Origin: Falsiroseomonas tokyonensis
GTDB lineage: Bacteria > Pseudomonadota > Alphaproteobacteria > Acetobacterales > Acetobacteraceae
DNA: 64,000 nucleotides
NCBI RefSeq assembly: GCF_019024325.1
Contig: NZ_JAFNJS010000011.1
Location: forward strand, 1-64,000
Direction: 5' to 3'
Below are positions 41,799 through 49,758 of this stretch, in pieces. Position 1 is the first letter of the stretch; each line of letters begins with the position of its first letter. The position numbers and the translations under genes are program-made. The notes below the pieces were generated by a model. That model worked only from the letters and a program-made list of their open reading frames with translations, was not told the DNA's origin and made no database searches.

Positions 41799-43354
41799 GC
41801 CAGCTCGACGGCATTGCCCTGGAAATCCAGTGGTCGAACCTCATCGCGACCGTCACCGAACAGGCGCGCGCGCTGCAGCGCATCGCCTTCAGCCCGATCG
41901 TGCGGGAGGCCGGCGACCTCGCCACCGCGCTGTTTGACCGGCAGGGGCGGATGGTGGCGCAGGCCGTCACGGGCACGCCCGGCCACATCAACAGCCTCGC
42001 CGCCGCCGGCCAGCATTTTGTCCGCGAGTTTCCGCCGGATACGCTGCATCCGGGCGATGTGCTGATCACCAACGACCCCTGGCTCAGCGCGGGGCATTTC
42101 TTCGACATCACCGTGATGACGCCGGTCTTCCGCGGTGGCCGCTGCATCGGCTTCTTCGGCAGCACCATCCACCACACCGATATCGGCGGATATGGCGTCG
42201 GCGCCGGGGCGCGCGACGTGCATGAGGAAGGCCTCTGGATTCCACTGGCAAAGCTCTATGAGAAGGGCGTGCCGAACGCGCTGCTGCACAGCATCATCCG
42301 TCGCAATGTGCGCACGCCGGAACACGTCTCCGGCGACCTCGCCGCGCAGGTCGCCGCCGGGCGCGTCGGCGCCGAACGTCTGAACGCGCTCTGCGACCGC
42401 ACGGGCATGGACGATATTCAGGCGCTGGCGGAAGCCATCCTCGGCCGATCGGAAGAGGCAACCCGGGACAGCATCCGCAAGCTGAAGCCCGGCACCTATC
42501 ACGGCGAGAGCATCTTTGACGTCCCAGGCGGCGCGAAGATCACGCTGAAGGCGGCGGTCACCGTGGATGTCGCGGCGGGTGACCTGGTCATCGACTTCAC
42601 CGGCAGCAGCCCGGAGGCGCCGATCGGCATCAACGTGGTGCTGAACTACACCGCCGCCTATGCCAACTTCGCCGTGCGCGCCTGCCTCGACCCGGACCTG
42701 CCGAACAATTTCGGCAGCCTCCTGCCCGTCAAGGTCGTGGCGCCCGAGGGCAGCATCGTGAACTGCCGCTACCCGGCGCCGGTCAATGCGCGCCACGTCG
42801 TCGGCATGTATGTGCCGATGCCCGTGCTGAAGGCGCTGCACCAGGTGATGCCGGATCGCGTGCTGGCGGAAGGCTCCGGCGCGGTCTGGACCATTCAGAT
42901 CCAGGGCCGGACGGAGGACGGCACGCCCTTCACCTCTTCCATGTTCAACTACTCCGGCGGCATGGGCGCGCGGCGGGACAAGCCGGGGCTGGACGCCACC
43001 TGCTACCCGACCGGCGTCGCCGCCGTACCGGTGGAAGTGCTGGAAGCCGCCATGCCCATCGTCTTCACGCGCAAGGAGCTGCGGCCGGGCTCCGGCGGCG
43101 CCGGACGGCAGCGCGGCGGCGATGGCCAGTTCATCGGTTTCCGCATGCGCACCAGGGAGCCCTGGCTGCTGAACGTGGTGGCCAGCCGCACGGATCTCGG
43201 CCCGGAGGGTCTGGAAGGTGGCGAGGGCGGCAAGCCCGGCCGCTTCCTGGTGAACGGTCAGCCGGTGAACAAGTCGCAGAAAATGGCGATGGCGGCGGAT
43301 GATGACGTGATGATGGAAACGCCAGGCGGCGGGGGCTACGGTCCCCCCACCTGA
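41795..43354 (+). CDS. N-methylhydantoinase/5-oxoprolinase family, subunit B
   Basis: A 519-residue HyuB-type subunit: IEIQWSNL-like start (ALEIQWSNLIATVTEQARALQRIAFSPIVREAGDLATALFDRQGRMVAQA), FPPDTLHPGDVLITNDPWLSAGHFFDITVMTPVF, TDIGGYGVGAGARDVHEEGLWIP, and a C-terminal GSGGAGRQRGGDGQ. With subunit A it forms the ATP-dependent hydrolase. Ends 30 bases before the next tctC. Confidence 0.92.
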   Translation: MSQLDGIALEIQWSNLIATVTEQARALQRIAFSPIVREAGDLATALFDRQGRMVAQAVTGTPGHINSLAAAGQHFVREFPPDTLHPGDVLITNDPWLSAGHFFDITVMTPVFRGGRCIGFFGSTIHHTDIGGYGVGAGARDVHEEGLWIPLAKLYEKGVPNALLHSIIRRNVRTPEHVSGDLAAQVAAGRVGAERLNALCDRTGMDDIQALAEAILGRSEEATRDSIRKLKPGTYHGESIFDVPGGAKITLKAAVTVDVAAGDLVIDFTGSSPEAPIGINVVLNYTAAYANFAVRACLDPDLPNNFGSLLPVKVVAPEGSIVNCRYPAPVNARHVVGMYVPMPVLKALHQVMPDRVLAEGSGAVWTIQIQGRTEDGTPFTSSMFNYSGGMGARRDKPGLDATCYPTGVAAVPVEVLEAAMPIVFTRKELRPGSGGAGRQRGGDGQFIGFRMRTREPWLLNVVASRTDLGPEGLEGGEGGKPGRFLVNGQPVNKSQKMAMAADDDVMMETPGGGGYGPPT

Positions 43355-43384
43355 ACGACAGAGTCAGGGAGGAAACAGAAAAAG

Positions 43385-44350
43385 ATGTTTGGACGACGCG
43401 CGCTGCTCGGCGGCGCCTCGGTGCTGGCCATGCCGGCCATCGCCACCGCACAGCCGCTGTTCACGCGGCCCGTGCGCTTCGTGCTCGGCTTCGCCGCGGG
43501 CGGCGCCGGGGACATCACGGTGCGGATGCTGACGCCGCATATGCAGGCCGAGATCGGCCAGCCCATCGTGGTGGACAACCGCCCCGGCGCCGGCGGGCTG
43601 ATCAGCGGCGAGGCGGTGGCGCGCGCCGCGCCGGATGGCCACACCATGTATCTGCTGACCACCAGCAACATGGCCGCCCCCGCCTTCTACCGGACCATGC
43701 CCTTCGACGTGACGCGCGACTTTACGCCCGTCGGCCGCATGGTCTGGTACGACCATGTCATCGCCATCAATCCGCGCCTGCCCGTCAACAGCCTGGCGGA
43801 GCTGATCGCCTATGCCAAGGCGCGGCCCGGCGCGCTGAACATCGGCTCCATCGCCGTCGGCAATGCGCAGCATCTCGGCGTCGAGCTGTTCCGCGCCATG
43901 GCGCAGGCGGAGATGACCACCGTCACCTTCCGCTCCTCGCCCGAGCTGATCCTCTCGCTGTCCAATGGCGACGTGCAGGTGGCCGGCGAGCTTCTGGCGC
44001 CGCTGATCCCGCATGTGCGGTCGGGGGCCGTAAAGCTGCTGGCGGTGACGGCGCCGCGCCGCTTCCCGACGCTGCCCGATGTGCCGACCAGTGCGGAGAG
44101 CGGGCTGCCCGACTATATCGTTCGGTCCTGGAACGCGATCGTCTTCCCCGCCAATACGCCGCGCCCGCTGGTGGAGGCGATGAACCGCGCCATCCGCCGT
44201 GCGCTCGACGTGCCGGAAATCCGCAACCGGCTGATCGAGCTCGGCGGCCTGCCCGAGGCCAGCAGCCCGGAGGAGCTCGGCGCCATGATCCCCGCCGAGG
44301 TCGCCGCCTGGGGCCGCATGGCGCAGCTCGCGGGTGTCGAGAAGCAATGA
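43385..44350 (+). CDS. TctC/Bug-type binding protein
   Basis: A 321-residue receptor with signal (MFGRRALLGGASVLAMPAIATAQ) and VRFVLGFAAGGAGDITVRMLTPHMQAEIGQPIVVDNRPGAGGLIS. GGGAGG precedes the ATG. The stop overlaps the aldolase start. Probably binds a substrate or intermediate of the HyuAB operon. Confidence 0.95.
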   Translation: MFGRRALLGGASVLAMPAIATAQPLFTRPVRFVLGFAAGGAGDITVRMLTPHMQAEIGQPIVVDNRPGAGGLISGEAVARAAPDGHTMYLLTTSNMAAPAFYRTMPFDVTRDFTPVGRMVWYDHVIAINPRLPVNSLAELIAYAKARPGALNIGSIAVGNAQHLGVELFRAMAQAEMTTVTFRSSPELILSLSNGDVQVAGELLAPLIPHVRSGAVKLLAVTAPRRFPTLPDVPTSAESGLPDYIVRSWNAIVFPANTPRPLVEAMNRAIRRALDVPEIRNRLIELGGLPEASSPEELGAMIPAEVAAWGRMAQLAGVEKQ

Positions 44351-45060
44351 GCGAGGCCGCGCTCAAGCAGGACCTGCTGCACGCCTACCACATCCTCGAT
44401 GCCGATGGTCAGGCGAGCGGCATCGCCGGCCACCTGACGGCGCGGCTGCCCGGCGCCGATCGATTCTGGTCGCATCGCTGGGGCATCGGCTTCGACGAGG
44501 TGCGGGCGGAGGGGCTGATCGAGGCGGATTTCGACCTGCGCACGATCCGCGGCGAAGGCCGGGTGAATCCCACCCTGCATATCCACACCCGCATCTATCG
44601 CGCGCGCCCGGATGTCGCCTGCATCATCCACACCCATGGCAAGGCGGGCGTCGCGCTCGGGTGCGCCGGGATGACGCTGGAGACCATCACCCAGACCGGC
44701 GCCATCTTCCATGACGACATCGCGCTCTTCGACGAATTCCACGGCATCGTGCTCGACACGAATGAGGGCGATGCCATCGCCGCCGCGCTCGGCGGCAAGC
44801 GCGGACTGCTGCTGAAGAACCACGGCGCGCTGGTGGTGGGCGCCAATGTGGCGGAGGCCTGCATCGGCATGACGGTCCTGGAATGGGCCGCCGATGTGCA
44901 GCTGCGCGCCGCGGCCGCGGGACCCTTGCAGCACCTGGACCCGGCCGCCGCCGCGCAGTCGAAGCGCTTCCTGCTCGACCCGAAAAATCTGGGACTTCGC
45001 TGGGACTTCCTGAAACGCAAGATCGGCCGCAGCCGACCCTTCCTGGGAGACGCCACATGA
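44347..45060 (+). CDS. Class II aldolase/adducin family protein
   Basis: A 237-residue protein of the fuculose-aldolase fold: GIAGHLTARLPGADRFWSH, metal histidines in VNPTLHIHTRIYRARPDVACIIHTHGKAG and LLKNHGALVVG. Acts as an aldolase or decarboxylase on a hydroxy-keto acid. The full set of metal histidines appears present. It overlaps TctC genes on both sides. Confidence 0.9.
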   Translation: MSEAALKQDLLHAYHILDADGQASGIAGHLTARLPGADRFWSHRWGIGFDEVRAEGLIEADFDLRTIRGEGRVNPTLHIHTRIYRARPDVACIIHTHGKAGVALGCAGMTLETITQTGAIFHDDIALFDEFHGIVLDTNEGDAIAAALGGKRGLLLKNHGALVVGANVAEACIGMTVLEWAADVQLRAAAAGPLQHLDPAAAAQSKRFLLDPKNLGLRWDFLKRKIGRSRPFLGDAT

Positions 45061-46016
45061 AACGCCTGCTGCTCGCCAGCCTGATGGCCTTGGCGACGCT
45101 GCCTGCCCTGGCGCAGGAGAACTTCCCGAACCGCCCGCTGCGCTGGGTGGTGGGCTTCGGCGCCGGCGGCGTCGGCGACATGACGGCGCGGCTGGTTGGC
45201 CAGAAACTGTCGGAGGGCCTGGGCCAGCCGGTGGTGATCGAGAACCGCCCCTCCGCCGGCGGCATCCTGGCGACGGAGACGGTGGCGCGCGCGGCACCCG
45301 ATGGCCATACGCTGCTGCTGGTGACGGCCACCGCGGCGACGGCGCCGCATCTGTTCCGGACCCTGCCCTACCACCCGATCGACGATTTCGAATTCGTCAG
45401 CCAGATCGCCTCCTTCCCGCAGATCATTGTCACCAGCGCCAGCTCGCCCTATCGCAGCCTGCAGGACCTGATGACCGCGGCGCGCGCGCAGCCGGGCAAG
45501 GTGAACCTCGGCTCGGTCAGCGTCGGCACCGCGCTGCATCTCTCGCTGGCGCTGTTCCAGTCGATGGGGCAGCTGCCGGTGGAGATCGTCACCTATCGCA
45601 CGACCGGCGAGCTGCTGAACGCGACCGCCACCGGCGATATCGGCGGCGCGATGGAGGTGGCGGCGACCACGCTCGGGCAGATTTCGGGCGGGCGGCTGCG
45701 CGCGCTGGCCGTCACCTCGCCCCGCCGCAGCTCGGTGCTGCCGGATGTGCCGACCATCGCGGAAAGCGGGCTGCCCGACTACAACGTCGTCACCTGGAAC
45801 GCGATGGCCGCGCCGCGCGGCACGCCGCGCCCGATCATCGACCGGCTGAATGCGGAGGTGCGCCGCGTGCTGGCCCTGCAGGAGGTGCGCGACCGGCTGT
45901 TGCCCCTGGCGGTGGAACCCACCCCCACCACGCCCGAGGCGATGCGGCAGATGCTGGTGGAGGAAACCGCGCTCTGGGGCCGCGTGATCCGAGCCGCGAA
46001 TATCGAGAGGCAATGA
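45057..46016 (+). CDS. TctC/Bug-type binding protein
   Basis: A 319-residue receptor: signal MKRLLLASLMALATLPALAQ, then LRWVVGFGAGGVGDMTARLVGQKLSEGLGQPVVIENRPSAGGILATETVARAAPDGHT. Starts by overlap with the aldolase stop and ends by overlap with the cupin start. It is the second receptor in one operon, which suggests two related ligands. Confidence 0.95.
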   Translation: MKRLLLASLMALATLPALAQENFPNRPLRWVVGFGAGGVGDMTARLVGQKLSEGLGQPVVIENRPSAGGILATETVARAAPDGHTLLLVTATAATAPHLFRTLPYHPIDDFEFVSQIASFPQIIVTSASSPYRSLQDLMTAARAQPGKVNLGSVSVGTALHLSLALFQSMGQLPVEIVTYRTTGELLNATATGDIGGAMEVAATTLGQISGGRLRALAVTSPRRSSVLPDVPTIAESGLPDYNVVTWNAMAAPRGTPRPIIDRLNAEVRRVLALQEVRDRLLPLAVEPTPTTPEAMRQMLVEETALWGRVIRAANIERQ

Positions 46017-46348
46017 TGCACATCCCGACCATCGACTGGAACGCCATCCCCTGGACGCCCGTGCGCGAGGGCGTCGAGCGCAAGGGTTTCACCGGTGACG
46101 GCGCCACCCTCGCGCTGCACCGGCTGATGCCGGGGCATGAGCCGAAGCCGCATAGCCACCACTTCGAGCAGATCGTCTATATCCTGGCCGGCACCATCGA
46201 CTTCCATATCGAGGGCACGGTGCATCGGCTATCCGCCGGCGGCCTGCTGGTGGTGCCGCCGAATGCGATGCATCACGGTGTGGTGGTGGGCGATGAGCCG
46301 GTGCTGAACCTCGATGTCTTCACGCCCGCGCGGCCCGAATATGCCTGA
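46013..46348 (+). CDS. Cupin-domain protein
   Basis: A 111-residue cupin with a good metal site: HEPKPHSHHFEQIVYILAGTIDFHIEG and GGLLVVPPNAMHHGVVVGDEP. Starts at ATG overlapping the tctC stop; the next codon is also ATG. Possibly an isomerase or sensor for the pathway. Overlaps the next gene by eight bases. Confidence 0.88.
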   Translation: MMHIPTIDWNAIPWTPVREGVERKGFTGDGATLALHRLMPGHEPKPHSHHFEQIVYILAGTIDFHIEGTVHRLSAGGLLVVPPNAMHHGVVVGDEPVLNLDVFTPARPEYA

Positions 46349-47393
46349 TCTTTCCGTCAGGATCGGCGGCGTCACGCTGAACAATCCGGTGGTCATCGGC
46401 TCCGGCGATCATGTCATGACCGCCGGCGGCCTCGCCGCCGCGCGAGCCACCGGCGCCGGGGCGGTGGTCGCGAAATCGATCAACGAGAGCGAGGCGGCGA
46501 AGCGCCAGCTGGATGGCAGCGACCATGTGATGCTCGACAGCCGCTGGCGCCCCCTGCCCTGGGATTTCGCGCCGCCCGCCGATGCCATGGTCTTCGGCCG
46601 CTCCGGCCTGCAGCAGACGGCCAGCGCCGACTGGATCGCGGAGGTCGCGGCGCAGGACCGGCTGGCGGCGGAGACCGGGCAATACGTCATCGGCTCCATC
46701 ATCCTGGCCAACCTCGACGTCGCCTGCGACCTGGCGCGGCAATACCAGGCGGCCGGCATCCGCATCCTGGAGCTGAACATCGGCGCGCCGCATGGCGACG
46801 AGGCGGTTCCGGGCGCCATCATCCAGGAACGCGCGGCGGGACGGGTGCAGGAGATCACGGCGCGGCTGCGCGCCGCCGTCACCATCCCGCTCTGGATCAA
46901 GCTGACGGGGCAGAGCGAGGATGTGGCAGGCCTCGCCGCGGCGGCCCGCGATGGCGGCGCGGATGCCGTCATCGTCATGGGCCGCTTCATGGCCCTGGTG
47001 CCGGATGTGGAGACGCGCGCGCCGATGCTCGGCACGGCCGGCGCCATCGGCGGCCCCTGGTCGCTGGCGCTGACCTGCCGCTGGCTGGCTCAGGCGCGCA
47101 AGAAGCTCGGCCCGGATTTTCCGCTGCTCGGCACCAATGGCGCGCGGGATGGGCTGGATGTGGTGCGCTTCCTGCTGGCCGGCGCGCGGGCGGTGGAGAT
47201 GACCAGCGCGGTGATGGCGGGCGGTTTTGGCGTGGCGCGGGATGCAGTCGCGGAGATCGCGCTTTATCTCGCCCGCACCGGCGGCAGCGTGGAGGATCTC
47301 GTCGGCCTCGCCGCGGATCGGCAGGTGGGCTACGGCGTGCAGCCGGACCGGCCGGGCTATTGGCGCGACTTCGTGCCGCCGGAGGCGCGCTGA
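46341..47393 (+). CDS. Dihydroorotate/dihydropyrimidine-dehydrogenase-like barrel
   Basis: A 350-residue FMN-binding TIM barrel: VRIGGVTLNNPVVIGSGDHVMTAGGLAAARATGAGAVVAKSI at the N-terminus, ILELNIGAPHGDEAV, IPLWIKLTGQ and LLGTNGARDGLDVVRFLLAGARAVEMTSAVM. By eye the segment that holds the catalytic cysteine in dihydropyrimidine dehydrogenase has no cysteine or serine, so the reaction may differ. Without an electron-transfer subunit nearby. Last gene of the run; converges on iclR with 37 shared bases. Confidence 0.85.
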   Translation: MPDLSVRIGGVTLNNPVVIGSGDHVMTAGGLAAARATGAGAVVAKSINESEAAKRQLDGSDHVMLDSRWRPLPWDFAPPADAMVFGRSGLQQTASADWIAEVAAQDRLAAETGQYVIGSIILANLDVACDLARQYQAAGIRILELNIGAPHGDEAVPGAIIQERAAGRVQEITARLRAAVTIPLWIKLTGQSEDVAGLAAAARDGGADAVIVMGRFMALVPDVETRAPMLGTAGAIGGPWSLALTCRWLAQARKKLGPDFPLLGTNGARDGLDVVRFLLAGARAVEMTSAVMAGGFGVARDAVAEIALYLARTGGSVEDLVGLAADRQVGYGVQPDRPGYWRDFVPPEAR

Positions 47394-48196
47394 GGTTCTG
47401 CGCCGAGCCGCGCGCTGATCTCGCTGGCGGCCTCCTGCAAGGCCGCCAGCATCGCCGCATCGGGCGGGTCCTGCACGAATTGCACGGAGCCCACCAGGCC
47501 GAGCGAGCCCACCAGCATGCCACCTGCCGCAAAAATCGGCGCGGCCAGCACATTGATGCCGAGCAGCGCCTCCTGCGGCGCCGTTTCCCACTGCCGGGCG
47601 CGCACCTGTTCCAGCCGCGCCCGCAGCTGCGTGGGATCGGTCAGGGAATGCGGCGTCAGCGCCTCCAGCGGCCCGGACAGGCTGCGGGCCAGCGCCTCGG
47701 CCGGGCCGAAGGCGAGCATGATGCGGCCCTGGGCGGAGCAATGCGCCGGCGGGCGGTTGCCGGGCTGCACGCTGATCAGCACCTTGTTCGGCGCCTCCAG
47801 CGCATGCACCACCAGCGGGTCGCCGCCGGTCGGCACCGCCAGCAGCACGGATTGGCCCACCGCATCGCGCAGCCGGTGCATGGCGGGTTCCGCCACGCGC
47901 TTCAGGTCGAATTGTTCGCCGGCCGCCTGGCCGATCTGGAACATGCGCCAGGTGAGGTGGTAGCGCTCCGTCGTCTCCTCCTGCGCCACCAGGCCCGCAA
48001 GGCGCAGCGTGACGAGGTGGCGATGCACGCGTCCCTTGGGCTCGGCGAGGTGGCGGGCCAGGTCGGAGACGCGGAGCGGGCCGCCGGCGAGCGCCATCGC
48101 CTCGAGCACCCGCACCGCCATCAGCACGGACCGGACGGCGGTGGTGCCTTCCTCCGTCGCATCCTCCCCGGATGTCGCTTTTGTTTGGCTTGTCAT
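47357..48196 (-). CDS. IclR-family transcriptional regulator
   Basis: A 279-residue regulator. Winged HTH about residues 20-85 (RSVLMAVRVLEAMALAGGPLRVSDLARHLAEPKGRVHRHLVTLRLAGLV), then the IclR effector domain (VGQSVLLAVPTGGDPLVVHALEAPN...AHCSAQGRIMLAF...GINVLAAPIFAAGGMLVGSLGLVGSV). It likely senses a small acid and controls either the HyuAB block it converges on or the agmatinase gene 54 bases away in divergent orientation. The C-terminus overlaps the dehydrogenase gene. Confidence 0.93.
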   Translation of the reverse strand: MTSQTKATSGEDATEEGTTAVRSVLMAVRVLEAMALAGGPLRVSDLARHLAEPKGRVHRHLVTLRLAGLVAQEETTERYHLTWRMFQIGQAAGEQFDLKRVAEPAMHRLRDAVGQSVLLAVPTGGDPLVVHALEAPNKVLISVQPGNRPPAHCSAQGRIMLAFGPAEALARSLSGPLEALTPHSLTDPTQLRARLEQVRARQWETAPQEALLGINVLAAPIFAAGGMLVGSLGLVGSVQFVQDPPDAAMLAALQEAASEISARLGAEPQRASGGTKSRQ

Positions 48197-48250
48197 TCCG
48201 GCCAGCCTGCGGCCCAAGGGGGGCGCTGTCCATCCCACCAGGAGGTCTTC

Positions 48251-49135
48251 ATGGCCGGAACGCCCACCTACGCCACCCCGCCCGGCTTTCTGGGCGTCAC
48301 CCGGCAGGACGCCGAGGGCGGCATCGCGATTGCCGGCATCCCGATGGATATCGGCACCACCAACCGCGCCGGCACGCGGGATGGGCCGCGCGCCATCCGG
48401 CAGGCGTCGCGCATGCTGGTGGATGGCGCGCATCCCGGCAGCTGGGTGGACCCGGCGGCGCTGCCGCTGGCCGATATCGGCGATTTCGAACTGGCGCTGG
48501 GCGATATCCAGGGCAGCCTCGCCCGGATCGAGCAGCAGGCGGCGGCCTGTGAGCATCTGGTGGCGCTGGGTGGCGAGCATGGCGTGACCCTGCCGCTGCT
48601 GCGCGCCCTGCGGAAGAAGCTGGGCGCGCCGCTCGGCCTGCTGGTCTTCGACGCGCATGTGGACACCTGGGCGGATAATTTCGGCCAGGCCTATGCGCAT
48701 GGCTCCGTCTTCTACCACGCGATCCGGGAGGGTCTGGTGGATCCCCGGCGGATGATCCAGCTCGGCATCCGGTCCCCGGTGCAGCGGGAGGTCTGGGACT
48801 GGACTCTGGCGCAGGGCGTCACCGTGGTGACGGCGCAGCAGTTCCACGAGGCCGGGCCGCAGGCGGTGGCCGAGCAGGTGCGCCAGGTGCTGGGCCCGGC
48901 ACCGGCCTACCTCTCCTTCGACATCGACGCGCTGGACCCCGCCTTCGCCCCCGGCACCGGCACGCCCGAAATCGGCGGTCTGGCGAGCTGGCAGGCGCAG
49001 GCGGTGCTGCGGCGGCTGGGTGGGCTCGATTTCCGCGGCATGGACGTGGTGGAGGTTGCGCCCGCCTATGACCATGGCGAGATCACTGCCTTGGCGGCGG
49101 CGAGCGTGGTTTGGGAGTATCTCTGCCGCGGGTGA
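48251..49135 (+). CDS. Agmatinase/ureohydrolase
   Basis: A 294-residue manganese ureohydrolase: metal ligands in LGGEHGVTLPLL, VFDAHVDTW and LSFDIDALDPAFAPGTGTPE. Agmatinase, guanidinobutyrase and related enzymes share these. GGAGG five bases before the ATG. Lies upstream of the polyamine genes, so agmatine to putrescine is plausible. Confidence 0.92.
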   Translation: MAGTPTYATPPGFLGVTRQDAEGGIAIAGIPMDIGTTNRAGTRDGPRAIRQASRMLVDGAHPGSWVDPAALPLADIGDFELALGDIQGSLARIEQQAAACEHLVALGGEHGVTLPLLRALRKKLGAPLGLLVFDAHVDTWADNFGQAYAHGSVFYHAIREGLVDPRRMIQLGIRSPVQREVWDWTLAQGVTVVTAQQFHEAGPQAVAEQVRQVLGPAPAYLSFDIDALDPAFAPGTGTPEIGGLASWQAQAVLRRLGGLDFRGMDVVEVAPAYDHGEITALAAASVVWEYLCRG

Positions 49136-49137
49136 CT

Positions 49138-49190
49138 GAAAGCCTTCCGGCCGATTATGACAGTCGCCGGCTTTCCCACCGGATTTTTTT
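49138..49190 (+). terminator. Possible terminator after the ureohydrolase gene
   Basis: GAAAGCC (49138-49144) pairs with GGCTTTC (49169-49175), and CCGG repeats at 49167 and 49179, followed by seven T at 49184-49190. The long loop and the gap to the T-tract make it only probable. Confidence 0.4.
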
Positions 49191-49211
49191 CAAAACGGCC
49201 AGAAAAATCTC

Positions 49212-49240
49212 TTGCATCCCGACGGGCTCGCCGCTATTTA
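49212..49240 (+). promoter_or_regulatory. Possible promoter for the decarboxylase leader
   Basis: TTGCAT (49212-49217) and TATTTA (49235-49240) are separated by exactly 17 bases in an unusually AT-rich patch. Matches to consensus are partial. Transcription from here would give a leader of about 510 bases. Confidence 0.4.
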
Positions 49241-49332
49241 TCCGGCCGTGACGAGACGCTGTTGTCCCGCCACGAAAACCCGACGCCATCGCACGTGCCG
49301 CGAGCCCCCGCCTTTCCGGGGCACAGCAACGA

Positions 49333-49453
49333 CGGGACGCGTCCTTTGTTCAGCCGGTCCGCAAGGGCCGGAAGGTTCGAGGGAACCGCCTGTGTCGCCT
49401 GATCGCCGCCGCGCGAAGCCGGGATCTCCCCCGCGTCTTTACGCGTGACCGCG
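49333..49453 (+). ncRNA. speF-like leader RNA (polyamine control element)
   Basis: Adjacent stems CCGGTCC/GGGCCGG with a GCAA tetraloop (49354-49371), GGTTC/GAACC with GAGG loop (49374-49387) and CGCGT/ACGCG (49432-49445), on the strand of the ornithine decarboxylase gene. The speF motif is a known alphaproteobacterial RNA upstream of ornithine decarboxylase genes. The assignment rests on structure, position and my memory of the motif, and boundaries are approximate. Confidence 0.55.
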
Positions 49454-49675
49454 CCCGAAGCGCCGCATTCCGCCCGTCCAGGCCCGAGGGTCTGAGGCGC
49501 CGGGATCGCGACGCTTCCGCCGCCCGCGTCCCGTTCCCCACCGCAAGGTGGCGGGCGTGCCGTGCGCGGTGAACCAAGGGCGCGCGCCGATCATGCCCGG
49601 GTTCCCTCCTTCCCGCCGCCGCGCCCCCTTCACGGGATGAGCGCGGCGGCGGGCCAATTTGGGGCGGCCGATTCA

Positions 49676-49703
49676 GACCTCCGGGCCCTACGGCCCTCCG
49701 GTC
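49676..49703 (+). promoter_or_regulatory. Hairpin near the decarboxylase start
   Basis: GACC/GGTC and GGGCC/GGCCC form a nine-pair hairpin with a symmetric TCC/TCC internal loop, ending 55 bases before the ATG. No T-tract follows. Could be the expression platform of the leader. Confidence 0.4.
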
Positions 49704-49758
49704 ATCGGACGCCAAATGCCCGCGCAGTTGCGCACACTCCGGCCTCAGGGAGCCCGCC

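Larger units (their letters stand above)
49139..49758 (+). other. 620-bp non-coding leader region
   Basis: No protein-coding gene is supported between the ureohydrolase stop and the decarboxylase ATG. The region holds a T-tract, a weak promoter (49212-49240), a cluster of hairpins (49354-49445) and a hairpin near the gene (49676-49703). Its length and structure suggest a long regulatory 5' leader. Confidence 0.6.

Noticed and set aside
49157-49657. Short open frames in the decarboxylase leader
   Set aside because: They overlap the hairpin cluster, lack ribosome sites and have no recognisable protein features; a short leader peptide remains possible but is unsupported.
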